From: Alphaproteobacteria bacterium
Lineage (GTDB): Bacteria; Pseudomonadota; Alphaproteobacteria; Sphingomonadales; Sphingomonadaceae
Length of the DNA stretch: 22,198 nucleotides
NCBI GenBank assembly: GCA_018828205.1
Contig: JAHJWA010000354.1
Span: 1 to 22,198 of the forward strand
Direction: 5' to 3'
The notes below the pieces were generated by a model. The model was not told the origin of the DNA. It did no database searches and saw only the letters and a program-made list of their open reading frames with translations. A program made the position numbers and the translations under genes. Below, in pieces: positions 21,007 to 22,198 of the stretch (position 1 is the stretch's first letter; each line of letters opens with the position of its first letter).

Positions 21007-21285
21007 TCAGCGGGGAATATCGACGAAATCGAGCAGCTTCATGCGCTCGATCAATTCGCCCTGGAAGCGCGGCGGGACGGGCTGGGTGCCGAGCGCCCAG
21101 GCCATCACATCGACATCGTCTTCCTCGAGCAGCGCTTCGAACCAGGCCAGTTCCTCGGCTTCCCATTGCTTGTGGTAGCGGTCGAAAAAGCCGCCGAACA
21201 TGTAATCCGCCTCGCGCGTGCCGCGGTGCCAGGCGCGGAAACGGGCGCGCTGGATGCGGCCTTGGAAGGTGAGGGCTTCGGGCAT
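21007..21285 (-). CDS. sdhE: Succinate dehydrogenase flavinylation/assembly factor SdhE
   Basis: A 92-residue protein of the SdhE/DUF339 family. The diagnostic RGxxE motif is RGTRE (21-25) in AWHRGTREADYMFGGFFDRY. The acidic helical region EAEELAWFEALLEEDDVDVM and an aromatic tryptophan segment follow. SdhE promotes covalent FAD attachment to the flavoprotein subunit of succinate dehydrogenase. It is the first gene of a minus-strand pair with mfd and is divergent from recG, an arrangement I associate with related alphaproteobacteria. Confidence 0.93.
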   Translation of the reverse strand: MPEALTFQGRIQRARFRAWHRGTREADYMFGGFFDRYHKQWEAEELAWFEALLEEDDVDVMAWALGTQPVPPRFQGELIERMKLLDFVDIPR

Positions 21286-21404
21286 GGCGCGCGCCTATCC
21301 TGCGTACCCTGCCAGCGCAAGCGGGGATCGCTGTCCACAGGCGGGGCGGACCCGCGCACGATCGCGGCTTTCGCTGGCCCCGCCACTGCGGCTAGACGCG
21401 TGTG

Positions 21405-22198
21405 ATGCGCCCCGATGTCCTCAACCCGCTGTTCGCCGAGACCGAGACGCTCGACGGCGTGGGGCCCAAGCTCAAAAAGCCGCTCGACCGGCTCGGGCTG
21501 ACGCGGGTGCGCGACCTCGTCTATCACTTCCCCGAGCGCTTCGTGACCCGGCGCGTGGTCTCGACGATCGACGAGGCGGGCGAGGCCGAGCAGATCGTGG
21601 TCAAGCTCACGGTGATCGAACACCGCGGGGGGCGCAATCCGCGCGCGCCCTACCGCGTGCTCGCGCAGGACGGCGTGGGCAATGTGCTGTCGCTGACCTA
21701 TTTCGGCCGCGCCTCCTACACCGCCAAGAAGCAGCTCCCCGTGGGCGAGAACCGCTGGGTGGCGGGCAAGCTCGAACGCTATGGCGACATGATGCAGATC
21801 GTCCATCCCGACCATGTGCTCGAGGAGGGCGGCGACACGCTGCAGCGGCTGTGCGAGCCGGTCTATCGCCTTGCCGAGGGACTGACCCAGCCCAAGGTGG
21901 CCGGGCTGGTCGAACAGGCGCTGGCGCGCGCTCCCGACCTTCCCGAATGGTGCGAGGCGGGGCAGGTCGATAGCGAGGGCTGGCCCGCCTGGCGCGAGGC
22001 GCTTCGGCGGGCGCATGGCGGCGAGGACGCGGCGGCGCGCGACCGGCTCGCCTATGACGAACTGCTCGCCAATGCGCTGGCGCTGATGCTGGTCCGCGCC
22101 GACAACCGCCAGCGCAAGGGGCAACCGCTCAAGGGAGACGGGAGGCTGCGCGACCGGCTGGCGCTGCCGTTCCCGCTGACCGGTGCGCAGACCCGCTC
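21405..22198 (+). CDS. recG: ATP-dependent DNA helicase RecG (partial, C-terminus outside window)
   Basis: The frame opens at ATG 21405 (MRPDVLNPLFAETETLDGVG) and runs open to the window edge (about 264 codons). The N-terminal wedge domain is visible: LDGVGPKLKKPLDRLGLTRV, RDLVYHFPERFV, and an OB-fold part with VLSLTYFGRASY. It then passes LAEGLTQPKVAGLVEQAL and RLAYDELLANALALMLVR and ends near PLTGAQTR, just before the helicase motif I region. RecG reverses stalled forks and processes Holliday junctions and R-loops. The helicase motors are not visible. It is divergent from sdhE with a 119-bp gap. Confidence 0.95.
   Translation, partial: MRPDVLNPLFAETETLDGVGPKLKKPLDRLGLTRVRDLVYHFPERFVTRRVVSTIDEAGEAEQIVVKLTVIEHRGGRNPRAPYRVLAQDGVGNVLSLTYFGRASYTAKKQLPVGENRWVAGKLERYGDMMQIVHPDHVLEEGGDTLQRLCEPVYRLAEGLTQPKVAGLVEQALARAPDLPEWCEAGQVDSEGWPAWREALRRAHGGEDAAARDRLAYDELLANALALMLVRADNRQRKGQPLKGDGRLRDRLALPFPLTGAQTR

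Noticed and set aside
17682..21272. Long plus-strand frames opposite mfd and sdhE
   Set aside because: They are shadow frames of high-G+C coding DNA. The minus-strand products are clear Mfd and SdhE.
1..22198. CRISPR array or insertion sequence
   Set aside because: No regularly spaced repeat-spacer array, transposase or terminal inverted repeats with target duplication were seen.

Overview
The window has very high G+C and an alphaproteobacterial gene set. NAD kinase, a GGDEF/EAL protein, Mfd, SdhE and RecG make up the host part, and several protein features recall Sphingomonadales (Erythrobacter/Sphingomonas-like). The genus is inferred from general resemblance; no search was run.

Positions 1 to about 15141 are the right-hand part of a P2-type temperate phage (Peduovirus-like prophage) integrated at a tRNA-Asn gene. 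Its left end (baseplate, tail, late control gene D, ogr and the other att site) lies outside the window. On the minus strand, right to left, the late operon runs O (scaffold protease), N (major capsid), M (small terminase), L (head completion) and X (LysM-like tail protein). A lysis cassette follows: holin, signal-anchored GH108 endolysin, a small secreted protein, and Rz with Rz1 nested inside it. The tail completion gene R is cut by the window edge. On the plus strand P (large terminase) and Q (portal) diverge from O. A 26-bp palindrome between O and P is a good candidate late-activator site.

Between Q and the integrase lies an accessory/early region (about 8.9-13.65 kb) unlike that of P2. 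It holds a D12-class adenine methyltransferase, a ROK sugar kinase (probable fructokinase), a cysteine-rich zinc-ribbon-like protein, a one-pass membrane peptide, two overlapping small genes of unknown function, a run of hairpins ending in a strong terminator, and a winged-helix/replication-initiator-like protein just downstream of the integrase. No P2-type repressor, Cox or rolling-circle gene A product is recognisable. This region occupies the position of the P2 tin/old accessory locus, so its unknown genes are the best place to look for new functions.

The tyrosine integrase starts with GTG, next to three phased TGCCCCCA repeats, and is followed by a perfect hairpin abutting the tRNA-Asn CCA end. 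Right of the tRNA is ordinary chromosome: tRNA-Asn with a clear promoter, nadK (minus), a divergent GGDEF/EAL phosphodiesterase (plus), mfd and sdhE (a minus-strand pair), and the start of recG (plus, cut by the right edge).
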